Of a DNA stretch of 64,000 nt, positions 25,930 through 36,520 are shown piece after piece. The position numbers and the translations under genes were made by a program. The DNA lies in the NCBI GenBank assembly GCA_030407085.1, contig CM059587.1, forward strand, positions 33,639,001 through 33,703,000, in the 5' to 3' direction. This stretch comes from Trichopria drosophilae (taxonomy: Eukaryota > Arthropoda > Insecta > Hymenoptera > Diapriidae). Under the pieces are notes generated by a model that did no database searches, was not told where the DNA came from, and saw only the letters and a program-made list of their open reading frames with translations. The first letter of the stretch is position 1; every line of letters begins with the position of its first letter.

Positions 25930-26463
25930 TATAGAGTCATTCCACGTCAACAATATCAAAACTGAGGCCAATGTCTCAGAATTCCACGAAAATGAAGTAT
26001 TTGAAGCGTATGGGCATGGAAAACATTATGGTAGAATATTTTTGTAAAATTTTCAAAATGGCGGCCGTAGCGTCATATTCATTGAATTTCTTAAAATTAC
26101 GATATCTGTTTTTCTGATTTTTACATTTTAAAGTTACTACGCGCATTTTGTTCATAAAAATGAGTACTTTCATACAAAAATAAACAATTTTTTTTTTGTA
26201 TTTAATTTTTCAAAAAATTTTCATATATTATTTTTGAATCTTAATTTTGAAAGCCATTTCCGCCTTTTTTTCATTCAAACGATATGTCATCTGGTAGGAA
26301 AATCTCTCACCTTCAATTTAAAAAAAAAAAAATTGATGTAGCCTCTTTCCGTTCCGAAGTTATGATTTTTTTTAAGAGCGCACCTCGCGACGTTCATCGG
26401 TGGGCGTCACGTCGCGTCGCGCCGTTCGCCGCGCCGCAGTGCCTCCGCTGCGTGTAATTCGAA
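25930..26463. repeat. Left terminal inverted repeat of the Sola-like transposon
   Basis: It matches 29662-30195 in reverse complement from TATAGAGTCATTCC to GTGTAATTCGAA. The inner third is very GC-rich (CGTCGCGCCGTTCGCCGCGC). The 65-codon frames seen in both repeats are mirror images and not genes. Confidence 0.95.
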
Positions 26464-26529
26464 GTCGGGGTAGTTTAGTTAGCTAAGTATATAATAGATT
26501 ATAGTTAGTCAGATAATCTTGCTATGAAT

Positions 26530-26695
26530 TTTTAATATTTGACGGTCAAGAAATCAGTTAAGGCTCGCAAATGTAGCTAATCTTTTAACTGATCCGCAAT
26601 AACTGTGACCATGCGAAGTAGCATACAAAATTTTTTACCATACTAAATCCTATTTTTGGTAAGAAAGATTTGTAAAATTATTCTACTTACATTTG
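26530..26695 (-). pseudogene. Decayed duplicate of an internal transposase segment
   Basis: ACGGTCAAGA, GTAGCTAATC, TGCGAAGTAGC and AAATCCTATTTTTGGTAAG line up in order with 27503-27665 of the transposase gene (GCGGTCAAGAGGCC..., CAGCTAATCG, TGCGAAGTGGC, AAATCCTCTTTATGGTACG). Similarity is roughly two-thirds by eye and the copy is full of changes. It covers the region coding for the SHGKSPCDG motif. Confidence 0.65.
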
Positions 26696-27110
26696 TTGAT
26701 AAGTTTGATAAATTAAATACTTAAAAGGAAATTGATTATTTATTAATCTTTTTAAAAATCCAGATGTAGTGCTGAAATTGAAAAGACCAAATTACGTAAA
26801 GCAAAAGGCAAAATCAATAAAAACGTAATCTTTATCTGACGGTTTGTTTAAAGATACACATTTACAGTGGAATGAACGAAAGATACTTCGACGTTAATTC
26901 AGAACAAGAACCATGAAAAGAGATCATACTCTTTAGATATCATAGAAATTATAATAATAAACAAAGAAATAAATATTGAGATCGTCAGAGTCCAGAGAAG
27001 AACTTGAGAAGCAATGAAACGTCGAAAATCAGCTTAAAAAATAATGATATCTCTAAAAATAATCCCTTCTTTGCGTTACCCAGGATGAACGACGTGGACG
27101 TGGTAGGGTT

Positions 27111-27225
27111 CTCTTCACTTTGGGGTGCTTTCTGAACGTGAGTCCCCTCACCTCTCACGATTCGGGGTGCTTTCTGAACGTGAGTCTCCTCGCCTACGAA
27201 TTGGAGAGCTTTCTGAATAAGAGAT
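27111..27225. repeat. Short tandem repeat inside the transposon (about 40-bp unit, 3 copies)
   Basis: GGGGTGCTTTCTGAACGTGA is repeated at about 27122 and 27163, with a third, diverged copy at about 27203 (GAGAGCTTTCTGAATAAGA). It lies just downstream of the transposase stop. Confidence 0.8.
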
Positions 27226-27251
27226 TCAATGCTTATTATATAAAGTAAAAC

Positions 27252-29342
27252 CTATGATGTAGATTGGATGCTAAAAGTATGTGATTTTGAATCAAAAGAA
27301 AATATTTTGCAGCTAATTTGATGCGTATTTAAGGGTTTGAAACTATGGAAATCCCGAGTTCCTTTTATAGTTACCGCTTTCGAGTAACGATCATGCATAC
27401 TCTCCGGATGCGCTTCGCATTCTTCCTTACTACAATAAATAAATACAACATTTGACATCGCATCTTCAGCCCATTCAAATAGGGATTGAGCAGTTAAGAT
27501 TTGGCGGTCAAGAGGCCGTTGAAGACTTGCTCGTGCAGCTAATCGTTTGACAGTGCCTCCTAACCCATCGCAAGGACTTTTACCGTGCGAAGTGGCGAAA
27601 AAGTTCCATTCGGCATCAATGCTAAAATCCTCTTTATGGTACGCAAGGTTTATAAAATTGTATTTATTTTTATACTGCGAGGCAGCACCATCTGTAAAAT
27701 ATTTTACTCTATTTACGACATATTGCTTTCGTAATTCTGTGAGCAATTTTGAAATGTACAGATGAACTGCAGCCGAATTGTGTTCCAGACTTTCTGAAAT
27801 TATTACGAAAGAATCGTGGCCTACAACACCGTCCTCTTTATGATAAACAACAAATGGGTGGATTGTTGCTTGGTCGTTACTCCAGTGGTAGGATTGAATC
27901 GCATCCTGGATTATGAATGAGTAATTTTCAGCAAAGTCACCTAATACTACGAATTCTCCAGCTTCCAGGGTTTCTTTACAATCAAAAAGATATTGACTTT
28001 GTGACTTGGATATAAAGTGATGCTTTAGAAGCATAACGAAATCACAAGTAAACCTTTCAACGTATTCATCTACTGAAGTTACAACCGTTTCTAACCTCGA
28101 ACGATCAGTTGATGTCCACTGTTTGTAAGTAATTTCTTCCATAAAATGATTTTCAAACGCTACATTTAACTCATCACAAATTTTTTCGATGCTTGGGCAA
28201 TTTGTACATTTTCGAAAATAACACTCTGGATTGGGAGAATTACAAATAGCAGACAGCTAATGTCTCCAGAGATTCAAAAGCTGATAATTGAGTTTCAGAA
28301 GATGTAATATCTTTTAAACGTGCACCAGTCATCATTAATTTGAAATTTTGATGTATCTTACATACACATACTGAATGGGTACCACTGCTACCAGCTAGAA
28401 TACATTATTTGGTCTCAAATCAGCAAATTTTGAAAATCCAATTTTCATATCGACGTATCGAATTTTAAATTCGGCATATAATTCTTTCAAATTATTGAGG
28501 AGTAGTCGCTTCTGAACTTGAATTTTGGAGCCGTCCCTTTTAACCGACACGCAATCCTTCTTACCGGGCAATATTCGACTGAAATCAGAATTATAGTAAA
28601 AGTTACAAACTGCGTTTTTAATTTCATCGGGAAGAGATTTTCCACGTTTTGTGCCAGGCAATGTACCAATGCCGAATTCTTTGGGAAAATATTCTGCTTT
28701 TGCAGCAAGGCTGTAAGGAACATTGAACTCTGACTCTATGCGACGAGCTGTCCATGATTTTGGTGTCATTGTTAAGTATTTAATTTTTTCAGAATTTTTG
28801 TCCGACTCTGATAGCTTATCTTTTATTTCAGAAACAATTTCCTTCATTCCGGAGATATCGGATATGTCAGTTTTAAATACTTTTTGTAATTCGCGATCCA
28901 GAGCACTTTTTATCTCTCCAATCTTTCGATGTTTGGCAGCTTCTGTCCTACGATCCTCCCAGCTTTGAATCCGACTTACTCCTAATAGTTCGATAATTTT
29001 GTTTAAATTATCTAAAGCATCCCCTTCATTGACCTCTTCAAATTCCTTAAGTTCTTCACCGACGATTTCGACTTTCATTTCTTTATTTATTATCATACTA
29101 TCGCCAGAAATATCTAAAGAGCATGATTCCGTTTCGTGGTTCTTATTCTGAACTAACATCGAAGTGTCTTTCGTTAACCGCAATCGACAAGTATTGCACA
29201 TTTGTTTCTTTAACCACACCTTCGGATCAAGATTATATTTTTTACAGATTTCGCCTGTTATTTCGCGTAATTTACTCTTTACGATTTTAGAATTATGTTT
29301 CTTTTTTTTAAAAGGGTTGCAGCATTTATATAAGTGAGGCAT
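27252..29342 (-). pseudogene. DDD-type transposase, two frameshifts
   Basis: Transposase of the surrounding element, expected to act in the nucleus on the terminal repeats. It is read as three pieces. The N-terminal piece (29342-28395, 315 codons) starts MPHLYKCC and has a CNTC pair near residue 50, suggesting a zinc-binding head. The middle (about 28400-28250), in another frame, carries GSSGTHSVCVCKIHQNFKLM. The C-terminal piece (from about 28250 to 27252) has candidate catalytic aspartates in LGDFAENY, DGAASQYKN and SHGKSPCDGLGG; these are residues 69, 151 and 192 counted from the Met at 28142. The GTHSVCVC and DGAASQYKN motifs are familiar from repeated arthropod and cnidarian transposase-like proteins. 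One frameshift lies near 28400-28411 and one near 28247-28252. All three candidate aspartates survive, so decay looks recent. Classification as Sola is inferred. Confidence 0.8.
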
Positions 29343-29661
29343 GGTGGTCTTCGAATATTTTAAATAAAGAAGAACAATTTGTTTTAAATAAAAAAAATTA
29401 TTTTTTTCAAATAAAAAAAAAATTAAATATTACGGTATATAAAGGGAAAATAATATTTGTATTCAATTATAATGCGGAAATGAAGGGAAAGAGAAACTTT
29501 CAAGACGACAACACCAATGGCAGTGAGAGCGTTGATATCATCGCCGTAATTTTTAGTTTTTATTGCTTCGCCTTTATATAATGGTAAATGGATTTTACTT
29601 TCGAGAATGATTTCATGCCGTTTTTTGTCGACCGACACCGGTGGCACTCTAGCGTCTCGCG

Positions 29662-30195
29662 TTCGAATTACACGCAGCGGAGGCACTGCGGCGCGGCAAA
29701 CGGCGCGACGCGACGTGACACCCACCGATGAACGTCGCGAGGTGCGCTCTTAAAAAAAATCATAACTTCGGAACGGAAAGAGGCTACATCAATTTTTTTT
29801 TTTTAAATTGAAGGTGAGAGATTTTCCTACCAGATGACATATCGTTTGAATGAAAAAAAGGCGGAAATGGCTTTCAAAATTAAGATTCAAAAATAATATA
29901 TGAAAATTTTTTGAAAAATTAAAAACAAAAAAAAAAATTGTTTATTTTTGTATGAAAGTACTCATTTTTATGAACAAAATGCGCGTAGTAACTTTAAAAT
30001 GTAAAAATCAGAAAAACAGATATCGTAATTTTAAGAAATTCAATGAATATGACGCCACGGCCGCCATTTTGAAAATGTTACAAAAATATTCTACCATAAT
30101 GTTTTCCATGCCCATACGCTTCAAATACTTCATTTTCGTGGAATTCTGAGACATTGACCTCAGTTTTGATATTGTTGACGTGGAATGACTCTATA
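29662..30195. repeat. Right terminal inverted repeat of the Sola-like transposon
   Basis: Reverse complement of 25930-26463, ending GGAATGACTC-TATA. Only a few differences from the left copy are visible (for example GACGCCACGG here against CCGTAGCGTC there). Confidence 0.95.
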
Positions 30196-31242
30196 CTGAA
30201 TTCGGTTAGTTGCAGGAACATTCTAAAAACATTCAAAGCATGATTTACTAATTTTCAACAAGTGCTTTCAAACAAAGAAAATGAAATTGACCTATATGTA
30301 GCCAGTGGAGTGCAAATTAACGGGAGAATCCATACTCTTTATAAATGTAAAATTCGATTCTTTCTTGCAAATTTATTTAATATCTTGACTATTTCGTCAT
30401 TAAAAGAAATAAAACCGAGATCTTGAAATTTCCACAAAAGTTTCAATTATCTAGATTTAGTTTTCTGTAAAGAAGTAGAATATTATAGCAGTCGAAATAT
30501 GCGAAATACATCAAAGGAACGCGTGAACGCTAATTGCCTTTGTTATAATATTGCTGATATGATTGAAACCTTCAGTGTCACAATGAAAGTATACGCTTTT
30601 GAATTTCGTGTTAGATTCTTGAAAAGTAACAATTCTATTTTTATATCTCTTTCTTACCTTTCGCCCAATTTCCATATTGTTGGGATTTAAAAAAATATAT
30701 TTTTGTTATAAATGAGAATTTTTTTAATTTATACAGAATATAGTAATACACGAAAATAAAATCATTATACTACGTTTTTTGGACAGTTTCCTTGAAATAA
30801 TAATTGCTGGTATTAATTTCCAACTTTTCTATACGCACCTATTTCAAAAGGAGTTAATTATATACGAAATAAAATTCCAACGATAGAGTATGGAATCTGT
30901 TCATTTTTGTATTGAATAGTTTTCAATTCTTTATAATCTACGTAAATGCCGAACAAACATGTCCAGACCGGGAATCGAACCGCCATTCAACATTCCCCAA
31001 TCGTAGCCACCCACTGCAACTACTGTTGTAAATTGGTGCAAAAATAACGAAAAGGAAAACAAGTTGTAATTTTATTTTGTACACGAATTTTTTTCTCATA
31101 ATCTTGAGATTGACTGCTCATTAATCCAAAACTATAAAAATCTACATTCTTATCTGTTTTATTTTAAAAAGGAAGATTCAATTACAATCAATGTAATTCT
31201 GAAAATCCCAACTTTACCCGCTTTCCATAAGAAAATGTTTAA
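30196..31242. other. Intergenic sequence, little recognised
   Basis: AT-rich. A phrase on the minus strand near 30975-30990 (GGCGGTTCGATTCCCGG) resembles a tRNA B box, but no tRNA fold could be drawn. No coding sequence. Confidence 0.55.
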
Positions 31243-31786
31243 TTAACCTTTTCGCTGTGAAGACCAAAAACGTGAAAGTGTGCTCAAAATGTTACGATCT
31301 TTCCGGCTAATTTGAAATTTGTATAAATATGGATATTTATGTTTTCGAAGACGCTGATTACGAATTTGGAGTCAATTTTCAGTTATTCAAAATGACGGAT
31401 GCAATATGGCCGACATCTTGTTTAAAGTAAAGCTGTCATATTGAATTTTCTATTTAAAATTTTTAAAATTTGTCCTCAAATTCGGATTCAACGTTTCAAC
31501 ATACCAAAAATAACCCTAACTCTGGTGTATATCTTTTTATTTATTCTCTATTTATCCATTCTTTCACAATTACGTGTACAATCAAAAATGCTTAAAAATT
31601 ATCGAATTTTGTGCGGCCGTATTAAATTTTCCGTTTATAATTTTCGAAATTTGCCCTCAAATTCGGATCCTGCGATACAAAATTCATAATATAACATAAC
31701 GCTGGTAGATATCTGTTTGTTTATTCTCTATTTATTCAATCTTTTATAACTACGTGTACACACGTAGTCCACAGCGAAGGGGGTAA
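31243..31786. mobile_element. piggyBac-like MITE with an internal tandem duplication
   Basis: TTAACCTTTTCGCTGTG (left) and its inverse CACAGCGAAGGGGGTAAA (right) form the ends; the right TTAA is mutated to GTAA. Inside, about 140 bp is duplicated in tandem (about 31440-31580 and 31622-31760), each copy ending TACGTGTACA and sharing CCTCAAATTCGGAT and TTTATTCTCTATTTAT. Confidence 0.65.
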
Positions 31787-31828
31787 AGAAATCTCCTATC
31801 TGAAGAGAACAAAGTATATATTTTTTAA

Positions 31829-33112
31829 CACTCCGGGAGTAGAAGTCAATTTTGCGCCCTGCAGTGAAATATTGGGCGCAAATTTATCGAGTCCCACGCC
31901 CGTCATATTAAAGAATGGAATGTCGCATGGAATACGTGCGACAAACTCCGCACTCGTAGAATATTGATAATTGCGCCCTTGTTACATAATATACTATTTG
32001 CGAATTCCAGCGATTCCCTTCCTACCATTAAAAATAAAAAGAAGAAAATACATAAGAAAACCCGATGACATGTACACAATCTAAGTTAAGTTCATGGTGT
32101 AAATCGAAAGATTCATTGCATCATAATGAGTCACACCAGTGTACTTTGTAGTCTCTGAAAATTGTAAATATATGTATAAATTATATACTCGTACTTAATG
32201 TCTATTATTTACAGAAGGATGAAAATAAATAGGGTATTTCGGTTCCATTAATTATTTTTAATCTGCCTACGTTTCGACGTCTGTTTGACGTCCTCTTCAG
32301 AACACCTTAAAAGGTTAAAACTAATTAATGGAACCGCAATAACCAATATATTTTCATCCTTCTGTTTATAATATGCAGAGTTCAAAATAAATTAAATCTA
32401 GACTTTATTAATATATATTATTAACAATTGTATAGTACATAAATTAATAGAACAATGACAATTTTATTAGGATCCTCGTTCCGTTATAAATTATTCGAGA
32501 TATGATGAAAAAATATGATATTATTAAACAAAATTATTTCCAAACTTTCAGGAATTTCAACAATTCAAGATTCTGTCAATCCTGAAAAGGATTGTATTCA
32601 TTAGTATTGAATGATAGAATCTTCCATTCTGAAATGCCGCATTTCATCATATTTACACAATTCAAAAGAATGATATAGAATTAAAATGAACAAATTTTAA
32701 TTCGAAGCAGACAAATTCTGGGAACGATTTTCTATTTCAATTCTTTTTCATTTATTCGGATATTTACCAGTAAACAATAATCCGTAAAAGACATTTTCAA
32801 TATTGTACAAAAATATCTTTCAGATATCGCATACAATAGTTGCAAATATCTTTTAAATATTCAAAAAATGAAAAAAATCGTACATTATGTGCCAAGGGCG
32901 CAATTATCGATCTTCGACGATTGTGAAGTTTGTCGCCCGAGCGAAGTGAGGGTAACAATCACACTCATCGAATTTCGATATTTCGGAGATCGATATTTCG
33001 CCCGTGACCAATAATGTATTTTTTGATGCGATTGTCGTAGGACTCGATAATTCGCGGCTGAAGGTTTCGCCCTAGGCCGAGAAATCGAGTTTTACGGCCG
33101 GAGGGTCAAAAA
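31829..33112. mobile_element. Possible large inverted-repeat element (CTCCGG ends)
   Basis: The left block 31829-31995 (AACACTCCGGGAGTAGAAGT...GCGCCCTTGTTAC) and right block 32893-33112 read in reverse (CCCTCCGGCCGTAAAACTCG...TTGCGCCCTTGGCAC) are related, and a third copy is at 22767-22925. They could be the two ends of one element or two independent insertions. The palindromic element at 32214-32364 lies between them. Confidence 0.5.
32214..32364 (-). ncRNA. Palindromic element with hammerhead-ribozyme-like core
   Basis: About 43-bp outer arms pair (CAGAAGGATGAAAATA... and GGTTCCATTAATTA with their inverses). Read on the minus strand, the loop holds CTGAAGA (32300-32294), a G, GACGTC-AAACA-GACGTC (hairpin) and GAAACGTA (32275-32268). 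This is the order of the hammerhead core CUGANGA - stem II - GAAA, with GUA as a possible cleavage triplet. GGCA after it can pair with TGTT before CTGAAGA as an inner stem I. Minimal hammerheads of this kind are known in Penelope-like retroelements. Weak points are the one-base bulge in stem II and a stem III of only two base pairs. Activity is not shown. Confidence 0.45.
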
Positions 33113-33711
33113 AACATTTATTGCTCGATGCTTTCTAAGGACCTTTTGTTCGTAAAATTTGTTAAAGAAAGCTTATGATTTCTGATTTATAGCATCCACA
33201 GATTTCGCAAAAGAAACTATGACGCCATTTTGACGTTGCAATGAAGTAGAGTATAAAAGTACATTTTTTCTTAAAATTCAAAAATTATATCAACCTTGGT
33301 CCATAATTTCAATTGAACCCCAATATTCTAAAAGCACAAAAAAAATCTTAAGACTAAATATTTCTAAACTTGGATGCCGTTTTAAGATTCCCGTTGGCTA
33401 AAACTCAATTTTGACCTTGGAATCTTGAAGAACTACCACGAAAATGGCAGGATATAGTATTTAATTTTTTCAACTTCGATTTCGATACCTTGATTTCAAT
33501 TGTCATGTAAAAATATCGGGCGTTAATGGGTTAAATGATGACGTAACGAAGAGCGAACCATGAAAAGATAGGTCATGAAAATTATGCGATAAAATCACAT
33601 TTTATCACTGATTTTTACGGTCAAAACAAAGCGATGAATTTCATAGTCATTATAATTAAATGTGAATTACAAATTATTAATCTCACAGGTCCATAAAAAA
33701 GAGGGTCTTGG

Positions 33712-34386
33712 ATGTTGTTGGGAAGCTGTGGGTCATTTCCGACGTAATTGCTTGCGTAGAATCCAAACTCGAAGTCAGAATTGGTCCATCAGGTCAGATT
33801 TTTGAGATATTTGAGGTCATGTACTCGAAAAACGCACTTTTTTCCCTATTTTTAAGGTTACGTACAGAACGCAACAATTTTTGTTGGCCTTCTGTACTAT
33901 TTGCATCTTTTAGTACTATCTTTACCCTTAAAAATGAGGTTTTATTCGATCACCTAAGATTTTTTCTTACAAACTTACGGCCATTTTGAAATTACGAGAT
34001 ATATTCCATTAACGTTATCTAAAAAACAGTCACAATACTGAAACGTGATATTAGTTATTAGTATCCACATTTCATACAGTTCTTTATATTTATGTAGGTT
34101 TCATGACATTGAATTTGACCTTGAGCTTGTTCTCCAAGACTATTTCAAGGTAAATTTGTTTACATGTATATCGTAATTTCAAATTTGAGTATCTTGTAAC
34201 GAAAGGAAAAACTCCTAAAAATGTTGCGTCTTCCGTACATGACCTCAAAAATGGCAAAAAACGCGGTTTTCGGGTAAATAGCCTGAAATATCTCAAAATC
34301 CTGACGTGATGGGCCATTTCTGACTTCGGATTCTGATTTTACGCACAAAATTACGGCGGAACTGACCCACAGCTTCCCAACAACAA
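33712..34386. mobile_element. Foldback repeat with GTTGGGAAGCTGTGGGTCA arms
   Basis: The left arm (33712-33890) and right arm (34213-34386) are inverse copies of about 175 bp: TTGTTGGGAAGCTGTGGGTC, TTTTGAGATATTT and GTCATGTAC. No target duplication identified and no coding sequence. Confidence 0.75.
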
Positions 34387-34599
34387 AAGCATGTTGACCT
34401 GTGTCTCCAAAGCGGAAAATGATTACACTGAATACTGAAGAAGTCGGGATCTAATTTCAAAATGAAACCTTCATACCTATTTTGCAAAAACGAATTTACG
34501 ACAATTTTTGTTTGTTCCCGTAATTATTTGTTGATAAGTGATTAGTACTTAATAAAATTATGATTCGTCAGATTTTGCCTCAAATGTGTAGTTAAGTAA

Positions 34600-35175
34600 A
34601 CAACATCCTCGTCATCGCACGTCGGGGTCAAAGGTACCTCGGGATTCGTTTTTATCCCTTCTTTGTCTATCTCCGTCCCTTTCTGTTAGGAGCATTCGTT
34701 TTTTGTTCCTCTCGACACTCAATTTTCCGCCGTTCTCTGCTCCTTTGAGAGTAGCCACTTCAGGGTAGGTGTAGGGCTTGATGACGACGATGGCGTCGAC
34801 GAACGCCGATGAAAGCCCTCTTCCCTCTATCCGCGGCACAATTTTCCAAGATCGATACATCGAGCCTCGACGTGCCGTCGATTCGCCAAGCAACTTCATT
34901 CGTCGATTCGGCTCTTCCAGCTCAGCCGAATAGCGTGCTAGTTAGCGCGGTCCTCGAGAGGAATCTGCGAGGAACGAGGCTTGGGGGTGGTGTAACTCTT
35001 CTTCGACGTCGTTGACACCCCTTCTGTCATTACACGTACCCAGACGGGAGAATTACTGAAGGCGCGGTTACCCCATTCGTCGATTTCTTCATCGATCATT
35101 CACGAGCCGACGAACGACTCCGACCAAGTCAACGACTCGAAAACGAGTTTGATTTTTCATCAATCAACGATTATC
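34600..35175. other. CpG- and GC-rich island, possible exon or promoter
   Basis: Base composition changes sharply, with many CG dinucleotides, against AT-rich flanks. Several frames stay open. On + there is a 50-codon frame (34781-34933) starting MTTMASTNADESPLPS and ending GSSSSAE before TAG. The minus strand is open for 95 codons (34612-34899). No family recognised. It could be a promoter, a first exon of an unknown transcript, or an old gene fragment. Confidence 0.4.
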
Positions 35176-35397
35176 AACATTGTTTCGCAATTAGTCGGGT
35201 GCAGAGTGAAATGAGTTAAGGATGAGGGTACACAAAAATAAATATTGAAATATTTAAGAATTTTTTTTGACCACTGAAATGAACAATAAAAATTCTGTAA
35301 TTATACAATTTATAACCAAAATTCAGTGTCTGGATTCTTCTTGGGTATTTTCATCCCTAAACTCGAAAATCATTGGGATACAATCAGCAACTGACCA

Positions 35398-36520
35398 TTT
35401 TGACAATATCATCATCACAATTTGCCGTCATCATCGGTATCTTACGTTATTGTTCGCTGAATATTACAATCATCATCGAATGTCAACGTCCGATATCATA
35501 GTTCTCATGCTACATCATCCTTATTATTTGACATCACTATTATTGTCAGATAACAATATAAACATATTATCATCATCACTTCTTAATATCATCACCATTA
35601 TACGGCAATATGACAGTCATCATACATCAACATCATCACGTAACATTATGATTATCATCCATCATCACGATCATCCAACTAATCCATAATCGTGTGATGT
35701 CATTGATATTAGCAGGAATACCTGACAATGGCATCATCTTACGTGATCGCACATCATCATTATAATGAGTATCATCATTTTTCATCATTATCGTCGTCTT
35801 ATATCTCGCATTTGAATTCGTAGGTATTCATCGACCATCATCGACTGAATTCATTGTTTGCAACTCACATAATCATCACAGACCAACATCATCTGGCAAT
35901 GTTATAATAATCTTACATCATCATCATTTGATATTATCATCATAATTTGACCTTATCTTTATCAAACAATGGCATAATTCTTTAATGCTATCGCTAATAC
36001 CTCGATCATTGGACATAATGAATTCATCCCACATCCACATTAGCATCACTCACTAATGTCCTTCATCATGGTCCTACATCATCGCCATCTTACATTATTG
36101 ACAAATGCCACGTTCATTATTTTTACATCATCAAATTCGACGTTATCATATTTAATTAACATTAATATCGCTATTCGAAAACGTTATTTATCTTATAACC
36201 CCGCATTATAATAATCATCAGAGACCATCATCATCCAGCAATGTCATCTGCATATCATCCAACAGCCTAAATATAATCATTGTCAAATGATATTATTATT
36301 CGACATTGCAATTATAATCCCCTATATGGTCACGATACAATGTCAAATTCATTAAACACCACGGTCAATATTGACTTCATGATTTGCATGCTAGATCATA
36401 AAAATCATCAGATATTATCTTCGTAATTATAATCGGATATCATCGCCATTCGACATTATCGTCATCATTATTACCATTGATACCATCTTCATTATTTGAC
36501 ATTATTATCACTTTACATGG
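35398..36520. repeat. Degenerate ATCATC-rich tract (about 1.1 kb)
   Basis: ATCATC and its variants recur every 10-25 bases over the whole interval on one strand, far above expectation, with interruptions. It reads as an old, expanded and mutated trinucleotide satellite. The 140-codon open frame across its start (35267-35689) is rich in Ser/His/Ile and follows from the repeat. Confidence 0.8.

Larger units (their letters stand above)
25934..30191 (-). mobile_element. Sola-like DNA transposon, 4.26 kb, near-intact ends
   Basis: A complete cut-and-paste element with 534-bp terminal inverted repeats (counting the TATA) that look over 95% identical. Termini begin GAGTCATTCCACGTCAACAA and the element is flanked by TATA on both sides (25930-25933, 30192-30195), which reads as a 4-bp target duplication. 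One minus-strand transposase, broken by two frameshifts, occupies 27252-29342. The region between the left repeat and the gene holds a decayed duplicate of part of the transposase and a short tandem repeat. The 4-bp duplication, GAG... ends and DDD-type transposase point to the Sola group; the superfamily is inferred. Confidence 0.85.

Noticed and set aside
25976..26173. 65-codon frame, mirrored almost exactly at 29952-30149
   Set aside because: The two are the terminal inverted repeats of the transposon, so the identity is by structure. The content shows no protein family.
30970..31025. tRNA-like B box (GGTTCGATTCC) on the minus strand
   Set aside because: The T stem does not pair, the distance to a possible A box is short, and no acceptor stem could be drawn. 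At most it is a tRNA-derived fragment.
35267..35689. 140-codon frame on the plus strand
   Set aside because: It is largely the translation of the ATCATC-rich tract.
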